64,000 nucleotides of DNA from Blastocladiella emersonii ATCC 22665 (Eukaryota; Blastocladiomycota; Blastocladiomycetes; Blastocladiales; Blastocladiaceae). The number at the start of each line of letters is the position of its first letter. Within the stretch, counting starts at the first letter, position 1. A program made the position numbers and the translations under genes. This document shows, one piece after another, positions 41,303 to 52,200 of this stretch. Below the pieces are notes generated by a model. That model searched no databases and was not told the DNA's origin. It saw nothing but the letters and a program-made list of their open reading frames with translations. The stretch lies in contig JANHCV010000005.1 in assembly GCA_025594325.1 (NCBI GenBank), positions 1,081,501-1,145,500 on the forward strand. Reading direction: 5' to 3'.

Positions 41303-41731
41303 GGAGGATGATGGTTGGAGGGCGCAGCAACGGCGGCGGGAGGGGTGGCAGGAGGAGAGGGGGAGGGCGCGCTGCTGGCGGTCGCGGCCACAGCGGTGCG
41401 CCAAGCCGCACCAGTCGTTACGAGGGGCGGGCGGGGCGGAGGCTGCGTCACCATGACGCGGAGAAGCGGTCCAGCCGCGTGCGTCCCTGACGCAGAGGGC
41501 GCGCAAAGTCGCGCGAGCACGAGCTCGAGCTGCTGCGCCGCCAGCCCCCGGGCGTTTCAGGTCGCGTCACCTGCCGGAATTCACGCGCGCGGATGCGGCC
41601 TTGCGCGCCTGCTCGCGCGCTAGGCACCTCGAGGGATATGGGCGGCCTTTCTCCACCCTGGCCCGCTGCCCCCGTCGCTACGGCGGCGCTGCGCCCAGGC
41701 AGCTCCCCCTCAGTTTTCTTAAGATTCTTAC
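41303..41731. other. Intergenic within the accessory cluster
   Basis: 429 bp of GC-rich sequence between two minus-strand units. Only short arginine/serine-rich open frames on both strands; no gene seen. Confidence 0.4.
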
Positions 41732-43845
41732 CTAAGGAAAGGGCCATCTACTGCTGTGCACTTGACAGGATTCCTTGCTGGAACCAGTCGATGGTGCGGC
41801 ACTGATCCACATCGAAAAGCAGTCGCGTGAATTGCTGGACCGATGCGAGGAGATTGCATTAGGCAACGCACTGCACACGCACCTTGGCTCGCAAAGCTCG
41901 TTGAAAACGTGCCACGACCCCGCGAAGTCGCGTATGTTGAGCTTGGATATCCCAGCAGCAAGCACGTCTACAGTGTCGCGCCACGCCTGTTGCGCAAGGA
42001 GCGGGCAGTCCGCGCAAATGGTGAGGCCGGGAAGCGTCCGAACGATGCGTTGAGTGACGAAGATCACGTCCGTTCGCACCGGGAAAGTCATCGCGCGAAG
42101 CATGGTGAGGAGAAACGTCGATTGCAGTTTGGCATCCTTGATCATGGCCATAGCGGAATCACACGTTTCCGGGCATGCGATGGAAGCAACTAGCAAGCGC
42201 GCCATGTACGGTGTGAGGTTGTGCTTGATAGTCGGCTCGAGAGTCTTGAAGGAAGCGATGACGATGTGCAGCAAGTCAAGCGGGTGGTTGATCAAGTCGC
42301 CGCTGATAAGGTATTTGAGACCCGCGTCGAATACACGCAGTCCCACGATATGTTTCGAAGCGACAAGCGTGCATTGTTCGAGGTGTACGTACTCGTTCAA
42401 GCTTCGACAGCATCAACATCATTGGCCCCCACAAAGGGGAGAGCGCAAAGAACATGCTGAGTGATGCCCAGGCGACCGCGCCACTGAAGACCCAATCGAA
42501 ACGCTAACGCGTACTTCAATTATCAGTTGCGTGGCCTCCACGTGTGATATGTAACAAAAACGTACCCTCCAGCAAAAACGCGTCAAATCCGGCTTCGCCG
42601 TGCTGCTTGCGGAGCCGGTCCACGAGAGCTGTTTCGCCACGCGCGATTGCTGCGCCCAGGAGAACCAGCCAAGCGGCCGACTGGATGTACCCGCTGGCGT
42701 CGAAGGGTTCAAGCTCGTCAACTGGCAGGTCTCGATCAAACCAGCGAATGATGGCGGCTCCAACCGGATGGATTGCAGGGCCGTTGGCGGTCAGATGGTA
42801 GAATGCCGGCGCGAAGCGTTTGGGAAACCGCCGCAAAAGTCCAACAAAGACGCGGTAGTTGTTGCGCTTAACGGCGTTCCGAACGAAAGGAGTATAAGAA
42901 AGCGCACGCAGGTCGGGTATGTTCTCAAACAGCCAAGAGTACGTGGCGAGCTCGTCATTGTGGTAAGGCACCTAACAGGCAGCTTTCCAGTGCCCAAACG
43001 AGTTGAACGTGCGCATCTCTGTCATGGTGAGAACGACGGCAGGCACGTTGACGCGGGCGAAGTTGTCCGACAGCAGAGCATGGAGTACGGGGAACCGTAG
43101 ATTGATGGTTGCAGCGTACGCGAGCACGTCGGGAAGCCGTGCAGGGAAATCCTCGGCCCCGGGGCCGGAACACTCGTGATTAATGATTAAAGCCGAGGTA
43201 GCGTTTGAGGCGGGAGTCTTCACCATCGAACAGGAGCGAACTCCACTCGGGCCGAGTCATTATCACGCAAAAGAGCTGCGGTGCGTCAGCGACCCTGGCG
43301 TCAAACAAGCAGCGGAACAGCTCGTTTCTACCGTAATCGATGGCCGCGACCAGGAGATGGATATAGTCGACAATTGGCTGGCTTGGCTTCGAATGGTCCG
43401 GCTTGGAAGCGGTCCATGCGGAGAAACCCTTGGTGACGGCCGATTGCAAGTTTGGAGCACTCGCGCCGCCTGTGAGAACGCAACGGCGGAGCCATTTGGC
43501 AAAGCGGACTAACAATTCGTCTGGTCTGGTACGGGGACGTGATTGTTCGTCTGGTACGGGGACGTGATTGTGGCTGGCCTCGAACAACCGCGTGACGAGT
43601 TGCCTGGGGCAGCCAAAAGATTGCTTATGGCGATCCTCGGCCTGGGTGACCACGTCGAGGCGAATCACCACGCGTAGCGACCACGGTATCAGGACTTGAT
43701 TGTCTCGCACACCTCCGCAAAGCGCCGAGGAAGCTGTTGCGATCAAGCTCCGCGGCACTGTGCGGCGGAGCAGCTCAGCCAGCAACTCGAGTGGTAAATC
43801 CGCAAGAGTAAGCTTATCAGGAGCGTCTTGCATAGAGTCATTCAT
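41732..43845 (-). pseudogene. F-box-like family member, degenerate copy
   Basis: A paralogue of the intact gene at 44209-46560, in tandem and same orientation. The N-terminal frame (43845 to 43180) begins MNDSMQDAPDKLTLADLPLELLAELLRR and reaches RPEWSSLLFDGEDS. A frameshift near 43195 moves the match to the frame with FPARLPDVLAYAATIN. An in-frame TAG at 42974-42972 interrupts it just before VPYHNDELATYSWLFENIPD. The match continues to FDAFLLEG (intron site in the paralogue), shifts frame again, and resumes at LISGDLINHPLDLLHIVIA through CPLLAQQAWRDTV (42400 to about 41950). Near 41855 another lesion puts a TAA within the sequence matching CDLLASAQQF. A 25-bp tandem duplication lies at about 43521-43570. 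Several independent lesions make a pseudogene the best call. Confidence 0.8.
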
Positions 43846-44208
43846 TCCAGTTTTTCATGGATTCAGTTGCAAGCGAGGAGAGGACAAGGAGCAGCTGACC
43901 GAAGCGCGGCGCGTCGGTCAAGGGAACGCGTCGCGTCTCACCACCACGTGCCCCGTTGCCACCCACTGCCACCTTGACGCGCACGCTTTCTCCTCTCTGC
44001 CCAGCAACGACGTGGATCACTCAGTGAACGCGTATGCACGCGTGCTGTGGTGCCTGGGCTCAGCTCGTCGCTCGCGAAGCTGGCAAACAGTTCGTTGAGC
44101 AATACTCGCGTCAAGTCGATTTTCGCTCAAGCTCAAGAGCACAACACGTTCAGTCGAGCGAACATATATTTCAAATATCAGGAAGAAGAGCATCAGAGCC
44201 GAGGCGTA
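43846..44208. other. Intergenic between the two tandem family copies
   Basis: 363 bp holding the upstream region of the degenerate copy and the 3' region of the intact copy. AT-rich words around 44160-44180 (ATATATTTCAAATAT) could contribute to 3'-end formation of the intact gene. No gene seen. Confidence 0.4.
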
Positions 44209-46560
44209 CTAGCGCGAACGAACCATCAACGCGTCAATAGCATTCGCAAACTCGATTGAAGCGACAGCTTGCGGGGCCAGCCGTGTAACCAAGGCAGTCA
44301 CAACGGCCACGTCCACGTCGTTGTGCTTGGCCGATTGGACGACCAACTGTGCGAGGAGGGATGGGTCCTCTTTACTGAGCGCGTCATCGTGAAGCACCCG
44401 CCAAATCAGAAGCGGAACAGGCTCGTGTTCGGTTGCAGTGAGCTTGGCGGGATGGAACTCAAGGTAGAACCCTACGTGGAACTCGGAGTGGAACTCGGCG
44501 TGGAACTTAGCGAGGATATCGCGTCGACCTGCGTCAGGCAAAGTCTGCACAAACTGCTGGGCAGACGCAAGAAGATCACATCGCAGCAGGCAGCTGCATG
44601 CACCCATTGACTCGTCGTAATCGCGGACGGTGCGCCAAGTAAAGTTGAATTCACGTGCTACAAAATAGAGCGCTGTTTTGGTCGTGAGCGCCTTCACGGT
44701 GTCGCGCCATGCCTGCTGCGCGACGAGTGGGCAGTCCATGCAAAGCTTGTGGCCGGGAAGCGGGCGAACAATGCGCCGAGGGACAAAGATTTCGTCCGTT
44801 CGCTCCGAGTACGTCATCGCGCGGAGCATTATGTGGAGAAAAGTGGGTTGCAGCTGGGCCGCCTTGATCATGGCCATGGCCGCGGTGCGCGTTCTGGAAC
44901 ATGCGATGGCGACAACCAGCAGGCGCGCCACGCATGGTGTAAGCTTATGGTCGAGAGGTGACTGAAGCGGCGTGAAAGATTGCTTGGCCGCTTTGATGTG
45001 GGCAATGACCATGTGCAACAAGTCAAGCGGGTGAGCAACCAAGTCGCCTCCAATGAGGTCCTCAAGATCTGGCTTGAAGAAGCGCCGAGCGCTGACGGAA
45101 TCCACAAAAAAATGTGTGCATAGCTTGAGATGGTGTGTGCTGAGTCGTCGAGCGTTGGGAGGCTGGCTGGCAGCACGGTTGTTTGCGAGGGAGCATAAAA
45201 CGTGTTGAGCGATGGACGTGCGGTTTGGGATTCTTTTGAAGCTGGAATAAAACGCTGTACGGGTAGGCAAAAAAGTCAGTTCAGATTCATTGAACGCTCC
45301 GCTCTGTTGCGCGACGCACGTACCTTCGAGCAAAAGGGTGTCCCAGTTTTCCTCGCCGTGCTGATCCCAGAGCCGATTTACAAGCGCGGTTTCGCCGCGC
45401 GCGATGGCCGCACCCAAGAGGAATGGCCACGCTTCGGGCTCGACGAACCCGTTGGCGTCGAGAAAGTCAAGCTCGACAAGCGGCAAGTGTTGGTGGAACC
45501 AGCAAAAGATGACAACTTGGAGCCCATTCATTTTGCTGCTCCGATGGCGGCGCGGTGCCGGCAGCGCCTGCTTAACGCGCTCGGGAAACCGCCGCAGGAG
45601 TGCGACGAACAGTCGATGGTCGTCACGCGCGAGAGATTCCTTTATGTACAGGAAGCAAGCAGAGCTCAGCGACTCGGGCATGTTTTCGAACAGCCAAGAG
45701 TACGTGGCAAGCTCCTCGTCGTAGCTCGGTTTGAAGGAGGCGTGCCTGTTAAGCTTGTCCGGATAATTGGCCACGACTTCGAGCAGGGCAGGCACATTGA
45801 CGCGGTGGAGGGTGTCTGAAAGGAGTGCCTGAAGCACCGAGTATTGGCAGTTGATGACGGCAACGTATGCGAGCACATCGACCAGCCGAGGTGAAAATTC
45901 GACAGCTGCAGGTGTCGCAATCCCAGTCCCAACGACGGGCCGCGTTTCGCCGTAGGCACGGTGGTGGCTGAGTGTAGATTCGCCACTTTTGTATAGACAC
46001 GCTTTCCATTTGGGCTTGGCCAATGCCACATGGAAGAGCTGCGGCACGTCGATAGCAATCGCGTCGAGTAAGCGGTGGAACAAGTTGGTTCTGTCGTGAT
46101 CGATGGCCGCGACGAGGAGATGGATATAGTCGACAATTGGATTGTTCCGTTCGTCCCATCGCGTCAGCCCTTCGGCAATGACGGATTGCAGCTCGGCAAC
46201 GCTCGGACCGCGTGCGAGAACTCGACGGCGAAGCCATTTGGCAAAGTGGATAAAGAGGTCGTCGGGTACCAGCGTGCGGTGTTCGCTGCGCGCGATCAGC
46301 CACCTGCTACGGAGCGGGTAGAGACCTTTGAAGGATAACACATGCTTTGTAATCTTGTTGAGGCCTTTAACCACGCTGAGTGACCACGAAATGAGAACGT
46401 GATGGTCCCGCAGCGCTCCGCAAAGCACCGCGGCCGTCGTCGCGAGCGTGCTGCGCGGCTCGGCGCGGCGGAGCAGCTCGGTGAGCACTTCGTGAGGCAA
46501 ATCCGCAAGAGAGAGCTCGCCGGGAGCGTGTTGCATGGAGTCTTTCATAGATTCATTCAT
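44209..46560 (-). CDS. Intact F-box-like lineage-specific protein, about 760-783 aa
   Basis: The start at 46560 (MNESMKDSMQHAPGELSLADLP) precedes an F-box-like block: LSLADLPHEVLTELLRRAEPRS then ATTAAVLCGALRDHHVL. No other domain is certain; the body is helical with ankyrin-like spacing (IHLLVAAIDHDRTNLFHRLLD, LVDVLAYVAVINCQYSVLQALL, ATYSWLFENMPES, FLLGAAIARGETALVNRLW). A 69-nt stretch 45323-45255 has GTACGTGCG and CCCGTACAG ends and could be an intron; because it is a multiple of three and has no stop, both forms stay in frame (783 or 760 aa). The degenerate paralogue shows a similar boundary. GC and codon bias are lower than in nearby housekeeping genes. The start lies 200 bp from the NPR2 start, head to head. 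A role as an SCF substrate receptor is possible but unproven. Confidence 0.7.
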   Translation of the reverse strand: MNESMKDSMQHAPGELSLADLPHEVLTELLRRAEPRSTLATTAAVLCGALRDHHVLISWSLSVVKGLNKITKHVLSFKGLYPLRSRWLIARSEHRTLVPDDLFIHFAKWLRRRVLARGPSVAELQSVIAEGLTRWDERNNPIVDYIHLLVAAIDHDRTNLFHRLLDAIAIDVPQLFHVALAKPKWKACLYKSGESTLSHHRAYGETRPVVGTGIATPAAVEFSPRLVDVLAYVAVINCQYSVLQALLSDTLHRVNVPALLEVVANYPDKLNRHASFKPSYDEELATYSWLFENMPESLSSACFLYIKESLARDDHRLFVALLRRFPERVKQALPAPRRHRSSKMNGLQVVIFCWFHQHLPLVELDFLDANGFVEPEAWPFLLGAAIARGETALVNRLWDQHGEENWDTLLLEGTCVAQQSGAFNESELTFLPTRTAFYSSFKRIPNRTSIAQHVLCSLANNRAASQPPNARRLSTHHLKLCTHFFVDSVSARRFFKPDLEDLIGGDLVAHPLDLLHMVIAHIKAAKQSFTPLQSPLDHKLTPCVARLLVVAIACSRTRTAAMAMIKAAQLQPTFLHIMLRAMTYSERTDEIFVPRRIVRPLPGHKLCMDCPLVAQQAWRDTVKALTTKTALYFVAREFNFTWRTVRDYDESMGACSCLLRCDLLASAQQFVQTLPDAGRRDILAKFHAEFHSEFHVGFYLEFHPAKLTATEHEPVPLLIWRVLHDDALSKEDPSLLAQLVVQSAKHNDVDVAVVTALVTRLAPQAVASIEFANAIDALMVRSR

Positions 46561-46760
46561 GTGCTTCGTCGCAAGTGAGGAGAGAGCAAGTGAGCAGCTG
46601 CTCGCAAGGCGACGCGTTGGCCGTGGGAACGCGTCGTGTCTCAGCGCCACGTGCCGCGTTGCCTCTCGCCGCCGACGTCTTTCGCTTCTCCCCTCTCCGC
46701 CGCCCTCCCCCTCTTCATCAACCATACACGAATCACACTCCATGCAACGCTGACGCACGA
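46561..46760. promoter_or_regulatory. 200-bp bidirectional promoter between the F-box-like gene and NPR2
   Basis: Only 200 bp separate two divergent start codons (46560 minus, 46761 plus). It has a CT-rich stretch at about 46675-46725 toward NPR2. No TATA box is evident. Confidence 0.5.
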
Positions 46761-49073
46761 ATGGGCCGCCGCAACTTCCACCCGCAGATCTACGCCGTCT
46801 TCCTGTGCGAGTTCCACGCGGTGCAGGGCCCGCGGATCGCGCTGGCCGTATCGAGCGGGTCCGCCGGGGCGCCCGACCTCGGACCCGCGGGCATCCCGCC
46901 GACGCCGCCCGGCCTCGGCCTGCGCTCCGTCGTGCCCGGCCCGCACCACACCGCCCTGCACCATTCGCACTCGGCCCCGCCCTCGGCCGCCCCGCACCAC
47001 ACCACCTACCAGAGCGCGGGCGCCACCGTTCTGTCCTCGGGACTGGGCCGGAAACCATCGGGCGGCGGCGCGGGACCGCAGCACCTCGCCGCGACCCCGC
47101 TGAGCGCGCCCAACACGCCGTCGGTCCCGCCCACGACGCTCGGGTCGACGCAGCCGCTCGAAACGCTACGCGAGCGGATTGCGGCCGAGGACGCCGCAAG
47201 GCGGGCCCAGGCGGGTGGAATCCCGCTCCCGCGTACCGATACCGAGGACGAGCGCACGCTTACGGAGTCGCCCGAGACCCTCGGCGCGGATGAGGGCGTG
47301 GTGGCCGACTCTGAACCGCTCCCCGAACCCGCAGTATCACCGCCGCCCCCACCACCACCTGCTGAACAGCACCGACGCGCAGCACCGCCACCGGCTACCC
47401 CGCAGCGGCCAGGCACCGCACCCGCCGCCGAACCCGCCGCCGCCGCCACCGACGCGGACCCACGCCCGTCGCTGTCGAGCCTGTTCGACACGGTCTCCGA
47501 GTTCCTGATCCCGAAACCGACGCTGTGCGGGTCGCTGGTGTCGATCGGGATCGACCGGTACCGGATGCTGGGCCACCCGATGCTGTTCAGCGGCGACAAG
47601 TACCCGCGCAACGTGGCGCTATGGAACGTCGTGTTCGTGATCGACCGACGCGCCGACGGCCGCGGGCTGCACCACGCCGTGACCAAAGTCGCGCACGTGC
47701 TGCGGACGCTCGAGCTCGAGACCGAGTACGTGACGAACCTGGCGTACCGGCCCGCCGTGTTCTCGGTGCTGCAGCAGATGCTGCTGGACCTGAACGCAAC
47801 GCGCGAGTGCCGCGTGCCCGCGTTCGGGTCGACGACGCTCGACATCCGCCTCGCGCCCGTGCTGCCCGCTGGCACCCCCGAGGTCAACGTGTGGGACGTG
47901 CCCGTGCCGCGGCTCGATTTCGCGGACCTCGCGACGGGCGACTGGGACCTGACGGTGCGCCGCATCCTGCCGCTGCTCGACGGCGTGCGGCCCGTGAGCG
48001 TGGTCGCGGACCTCGCGGACGTGGACCCGACGCTGGTGCGCGTCGCCGTGCAGCACCTGGTGCGGACCGGCGCGGTGCAGCTCGCCGACCTGTTCCAGAC
48101 GACCAACGTGTACGTGCCGACGGCGAAACTGCGCCGGCTCGCGCAGGACCCGCACGCGCAGGAGGCGTGTGTGCGGTTCGTCGCGCGGCCCGCGGCGCTC
48201 GCGAATGGGACCGCGCCAACGCCCACGCGCCTGTTCACGCTGTACACGGCGCTGAAACCGGGTACCACCGTCGCCGAGTACCTCCAGGCGACTGGGTTCC
48301 CGACGGGGCTCGCGGACATCCGCCGGTTCGTCCTGTTCGGCGTGATCCGCGGCTGGATCCGACGCGTCCACCGGTACCCGCTGCTGCCCAACGCGCCGCC
48401 TGCGGGCGCCTCCCAGGGCAACAACCCGACGTCGCCCACGAGCACCCGCGGCGGCGGCGGCGGCCCTGGCGGCGCGGGCGGGGTCCCGCCGTCGCTCGGC
48501 GTCCCGTTCGCGCGGACCACGGCAGGCAGCGTCGTCGGCGCGCCGTCGTCGCTGCACACGCGCCCGACCATGGGCCCGACGGGGTACATGGCGTCCGGCC
48601 CGCCGCCCTCCGCCGCCGCGCGGCTCGCGGGCCCCGCGGCGATCGGGACCCCGCCGCCGTCCGTGTTCGTCGGCGCCGGCTCGCCCGCGCCGCCGGCCCT
48701 CGCGCCGCTCGTCACCAGCGCCCCCGCATCGGGCGCATTGAGCGTCCCCGGCCCGACCTCTGCCGGCGGCGCGTCAGGCACCGGCGGCGGCGGAGGGGTG
48801 CCGCCGAACGGGCCGTCGCCGCACAGCTACGGGCGCAGCAGCTACGGCGGGTGGGGGAGTGTTCCGGGACTCGGGTTCTGGGGTCCGCGAGCGGCTGCGG
48901 CGGCAGCAGCAGCGGCGGCGGGGAACGGTGGGCCGGGGATGAGCGGGACGATGAGCGCCATGGCGGCCGCGCCGCTGCTCCCGCTCGACGCGTACTGCGT
49001 GCTCTGGCGTATGTCTGCGCGCGAGGTCATGGAGGTGCTGGCTAAGGAGAACGTTAAGTGGCTGCAGAAATAG
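46761..49073 (+). CDS. NPR2: Nitrogen permease regulator 2 (NPRL2), 770 aa
   Basis: Single exon; start at 46761 gives MGRRNFHPQIYAVFLCEFHAVQGPRIAL, the longin-type N-terminus of NPRL2. A low-complexity insert of about 200 residues follows. The family sequence then resumes with LFDTVSEFLIPKPTLCGSLV, YRMLGHPMLF...YPRNVALWNVVFV, LRTLELETEYVTN, WDLTVRRILPLLDGVRPV, VRVAVQHLVRTGAVQLADLFQ and GWIRRVHRYPLLP. A second Gly/Ala/Pro-rich insert of about 190 residues precedes the C-terminal winged-helix-like end (LDAYCVLWRMSAREVMEVL). NPR2 with NPR3 and Iml1 forms SEACIT/GATOR1, the GTPase-activating complex that inhibits TORC1 at the vacuole under amino-acid shortage. The two inserts double the protein relative to the animal form (380 aa). 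Confidence 0.92.
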   Translation: MGRRNFHPQIYAVFLCEFHAVQGPRIALAVSSGSAGAPDLGPAGIPPTPPGLGLRSVVPGPHHTALHHSHSAPPSAAPHHTTYQSAGATVLSSGLGRKPSGGGAGPQHLAATPLSAPNTPSVPPTTLGSTQPLETLRERIAAEDAARRAQAGGIPLPRTDTEDERTLTESPETLGADEGVVADSEPLPEPAVSPPPPPPPAEQHRRAAPPPATPQRPGTAPAAEPAAAATDADPRPSLSSLFDTVSEFLIPKPTLCGSLVSIGIDRYRMLGHPMLFSGDKYPRNVALWNVVFVIDRRADGRGLHHAVTKVAHVLRTLELETEYVTNLAYRPAVFSVLQQMLLDLNATRECRVPAFGSTTLDIRLAPVLPAGTPEVNVWDVPVPRLDFADLATGDWDLTVRRILPLLDGVRPVSVVADLADVDPTLVRVAVQHLVRTGAVQLADLFQTTNVYVPTAKLRRLAQDPHAQEACVRFVARPAALANGTAPTPTRLFTLYTALKPGTTVAEYLQATGFPTGLADIRRFVLFGVIRGWIRRVHRYPLLPNAPPAGASQGNNPTSPTSTRGGGGGPGGAGGVPPSLGVPFARTTAGSVVGAPSSLHTRPTMGPTGYMASGPPPSAAARLAGPAAIGTPPPSVFVGAGSPAPPALAPLVTSAPASGALSVPGPTSAGGASGTGGGGGVPPNGPSPHSYGRSSYGGWGSVPGLGFWGPRAAAAAAAAAAGNGGPGMSGTMSAMAAAPLLPLDAYCVLWRMSAREVMEVLAKENVKWLQK

Positions 49074-49253
49074 ATGTTGCGTTGGGAGAAAGAAATGTCT
49101 CGCACACGAGCAGCGCACGTGAGATGGGAGAGACGCGTCGGGTCGCGTCGCGTCGTCGCGGTCGCGTCGCTCCAACTTCCTCTTACCTGGTTCTCTCTCC
49201 CTTCGCGCTAACGTACCAACAACTAGACGCTACATGAATCACCCTCCCACACC

Positions 49254-52200
49254 ATGATGCAAGGGATCCCCGAGGACGCGCCGCTGCCAGCGCTCCCATC
49301 CTCGCGCCCGGCCAACGGCGACGGTGGCGAGCTCGCGGCCACCATGGCGAACCTGATGCAGCGCGCGCTCGCCGCCGACGTCGCCGAGTTCGACGAGGAG
49401 GCGCTGGGCGAGGACAATCCGCCAGCAGTGCCCGCGAAAGCGCGGACGCGGCGCGAGGCCGAGATGGCGGAGGAGGAGTTCCCGAGTTTGCCGGCCGACG
49501 TCGCTGAGAACCTCGCGCTCATGGACCCGGACAACGTATACACGCGCGAGTTGGTGGGAGGTGAGAGGGCGGATGGCTGACATCCCCCCGAAATGTAGCC
49601 GCTCATGAAACGCGTGCAAGACGCGCTGCACAAGCAGCTCGTGTCGGCCGACGAGCGGCTGACGCTCGAGCTGCGCGAGAAGGTACACGCTCACCCGACT
49701 TCGGCGACGTGGCCGCCACACCCTGACACGAACCCGAACGTGTAGGAAGAGTCGCTCAAGAAGGTCAAGGCGCAGCGCGAGGAGATCGGCGTGGAGCTGT
49801 ACGCGCTGCAGCAACAGCTGGCCAAGGTACAGGCGCACCTGGAGGAGTCGCACGCGTCGTACTCGGTGATCAAGTCGCACCGCGAACGGGCCGAGGCGTC
49901 GGCCGCCGAGACGCGGGCCGCGTACGAGCGGGAACGCGCCACCCTAGCCGCGGCCGCGAAAGCCCTCGAGACGCGCAAGTCCGAGCTCGAGTCGGTGAGC
50001 CGCCTACACGCGCAGGTGCAGCTGTTCCAGGACGAGATGAAGAGCCGCCTCTCGACGACGCGGCGCGTGACGCTCAAGTCCGAGGAGGACCTGGTCAAGC
50101 AGGAGGCCGAGAAGCGCAAGCAGGACTTCTACATCCACACGCTGACGGGTCGACTGGAGCGGCTGCGCGACACGCGGGCGACGCTCGACCACCAGATCGG
50201 GACGCAGCAGGCCGAGATCCGCACGCTGCACTCGGCGATCCAGGAGGCCAACGCCGAGATGGACGCGATCGTGTTCGAGAAGCGGCAGCTGTTCCACCAG
50301 TGGAAGTCGGGCCTGATCGGGATGCAGCGGCGGCAGGAGGTGCTGGGCGCCATGGACGAGGCGGTGCGCCGCGAGACCGAGGTGCTGCTGACCATGGACA
50401 CGGAGCTGGCCGGGTTCAAGACGGCGCTGGCCGCGCTCGCCGTCGAGAACGAGACGCTGGCGCTCCTGCACGACAAGCTGCACGCCGAGTCGGGTTACCT
50501 GACGGCGCAGATCAAGTCGCTCGGCGAGCGGCGCGACGTGCTCAAGCAGCAGTACGGGCAGGTGCAGCGCGCGCTCGAGGCGGCCGAGGCCGAGGCGAAA
50601 CGCGTCAGCCACCAGCGCCAGTCGCTGACCAACGAGGTCAACGCGCTCAAGAAGCAGGTGCTCACGGCGCAGCAGAAGGCGGCCAAGCTCGAGCGCGAGA
50701 TCGCCGAGCAGATCCAGCTGCAGCTGGGCATCGACAAGGACGTGGCGGGCACGCTCAAGGACGCCAAGAAGCTGACGGCGGCCATCCACGAGAAGGAGGC
50801 CACCATCGCCGCGTGCGAGAACAACGTGGCCGCCATCAAGCTCGACGGGTCGCGGGTCTCGGACACGATCCGCGCGCTGCGCGGCGAGCTGGGCGACCTC
50901 GACCGCGCGATCGCGGGCAAGAACGAGACCATCGAGAAGTACGAGCTCGAGATCCGCCGCGGCAACGACGAGATGGTCAAGAAGCAGTCCGAGATCGACC
51001 TGCTCAACAAGAAGCTGAACCAGATCCTGATGCACTCGACGGACGAGGCCATTGGCCCGCTCGAGGCGACCATCCACAACCTGACCAAGTCGATCGCCGC
51101 CAAGGAGAAGGAGTGCTGGGACCTGCAGCAGTTCTGGCTACGCACGCAGAACGAGCTGGTGGTCGCGTCCAAGCGCGCGAGCGAGATGGCCGAGGCGATC
51201 GCGACGCTCAAGATGCGGCACACGATCCTGGCGCGGAAACGCGCCATGGTCAACCAGGAGTTTGACGGCGAGGAGGCCGAGATGAAGATCCACCAGCGCA
51301 GCATCAAGGCGCTGCAGAACGAGATGACCAAGATCAACACGCTGATCTCCAAGCAGGTGTCGATGCAGGCGGTGCTGGGCGAGTCGACGCTCGGGCTCGA
51401 GCAGGAGTTCCGGTACCGGCTCAAGGAGGCCGAGCTCGAGGCGGTGCGGCTCGAGCAGCAGGTGCGCGACCTCAAGCACGAGAAGGACCGCGCGCTCGGC
51501 GGCCTGCTCGACATGGAGCAGCAGATCATGCTGTGGGAGAAGAAGATCCAGCTCGCCAAGGAGACGCGCGAGGCGCTCGACCCGAACATTGGCGCCCAGG
51601 AGATCCAGGAGATGACGGCCGAGATCCACCGCATGGAGCTGCGCCTCGCCAACCTGCAGAAAGTCCAGGAGAAGCTGATCACGGACATGGAGAAGGGCGT
51701 GGTGCGCCGCGAGACCATCGCCGTCCGCGCCAAGCTCCGCGGCAAGGGCTACACGCAGGCCTCGCTCAACAAGGCCATTGCCGAGCTCAACAAGCAGCTC
51801 AAGGCCGTGCTCGTCGACCTGCGCGACGTCGACCGCGACATGGCCACCATCTCGGGCGCGCTCGCCCGCGTCAAGGCCCAGGTCGCCGAGGGCGCGGCGG
51901 TCCTCGACGCGATGCGCCGCGACCAGGCCGCGCTCGTGGGCGAGATCCAGGTCAAGATGGACCTCAAGACGGCGCTCTTCACCGAGATCTCCATGTGGCA
52001 GAAGAAGGGCAAGCGGTACCAGACCATCAAGGACGGGAAATACGCGTTCGTCCGCGACGACCCCGCCGCGCGCCAGGCCGAGCTCGACCGCGCCATGGAG
52101 CGGCTCGATAAGGTCGAAAAGGCCGTGCACATAATCATCGTACGTCTGTTCTCGCTATGGTATCAGTGGTGGTCGAGACTGACTCGACCGCACGCGTGTA

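Noticed and set aside
47006-48781. 591-codon minus-strand frame opposite NPR2
   Set aside because: Antisense shadow; NPR2 on the plus strand has clear family blocks.
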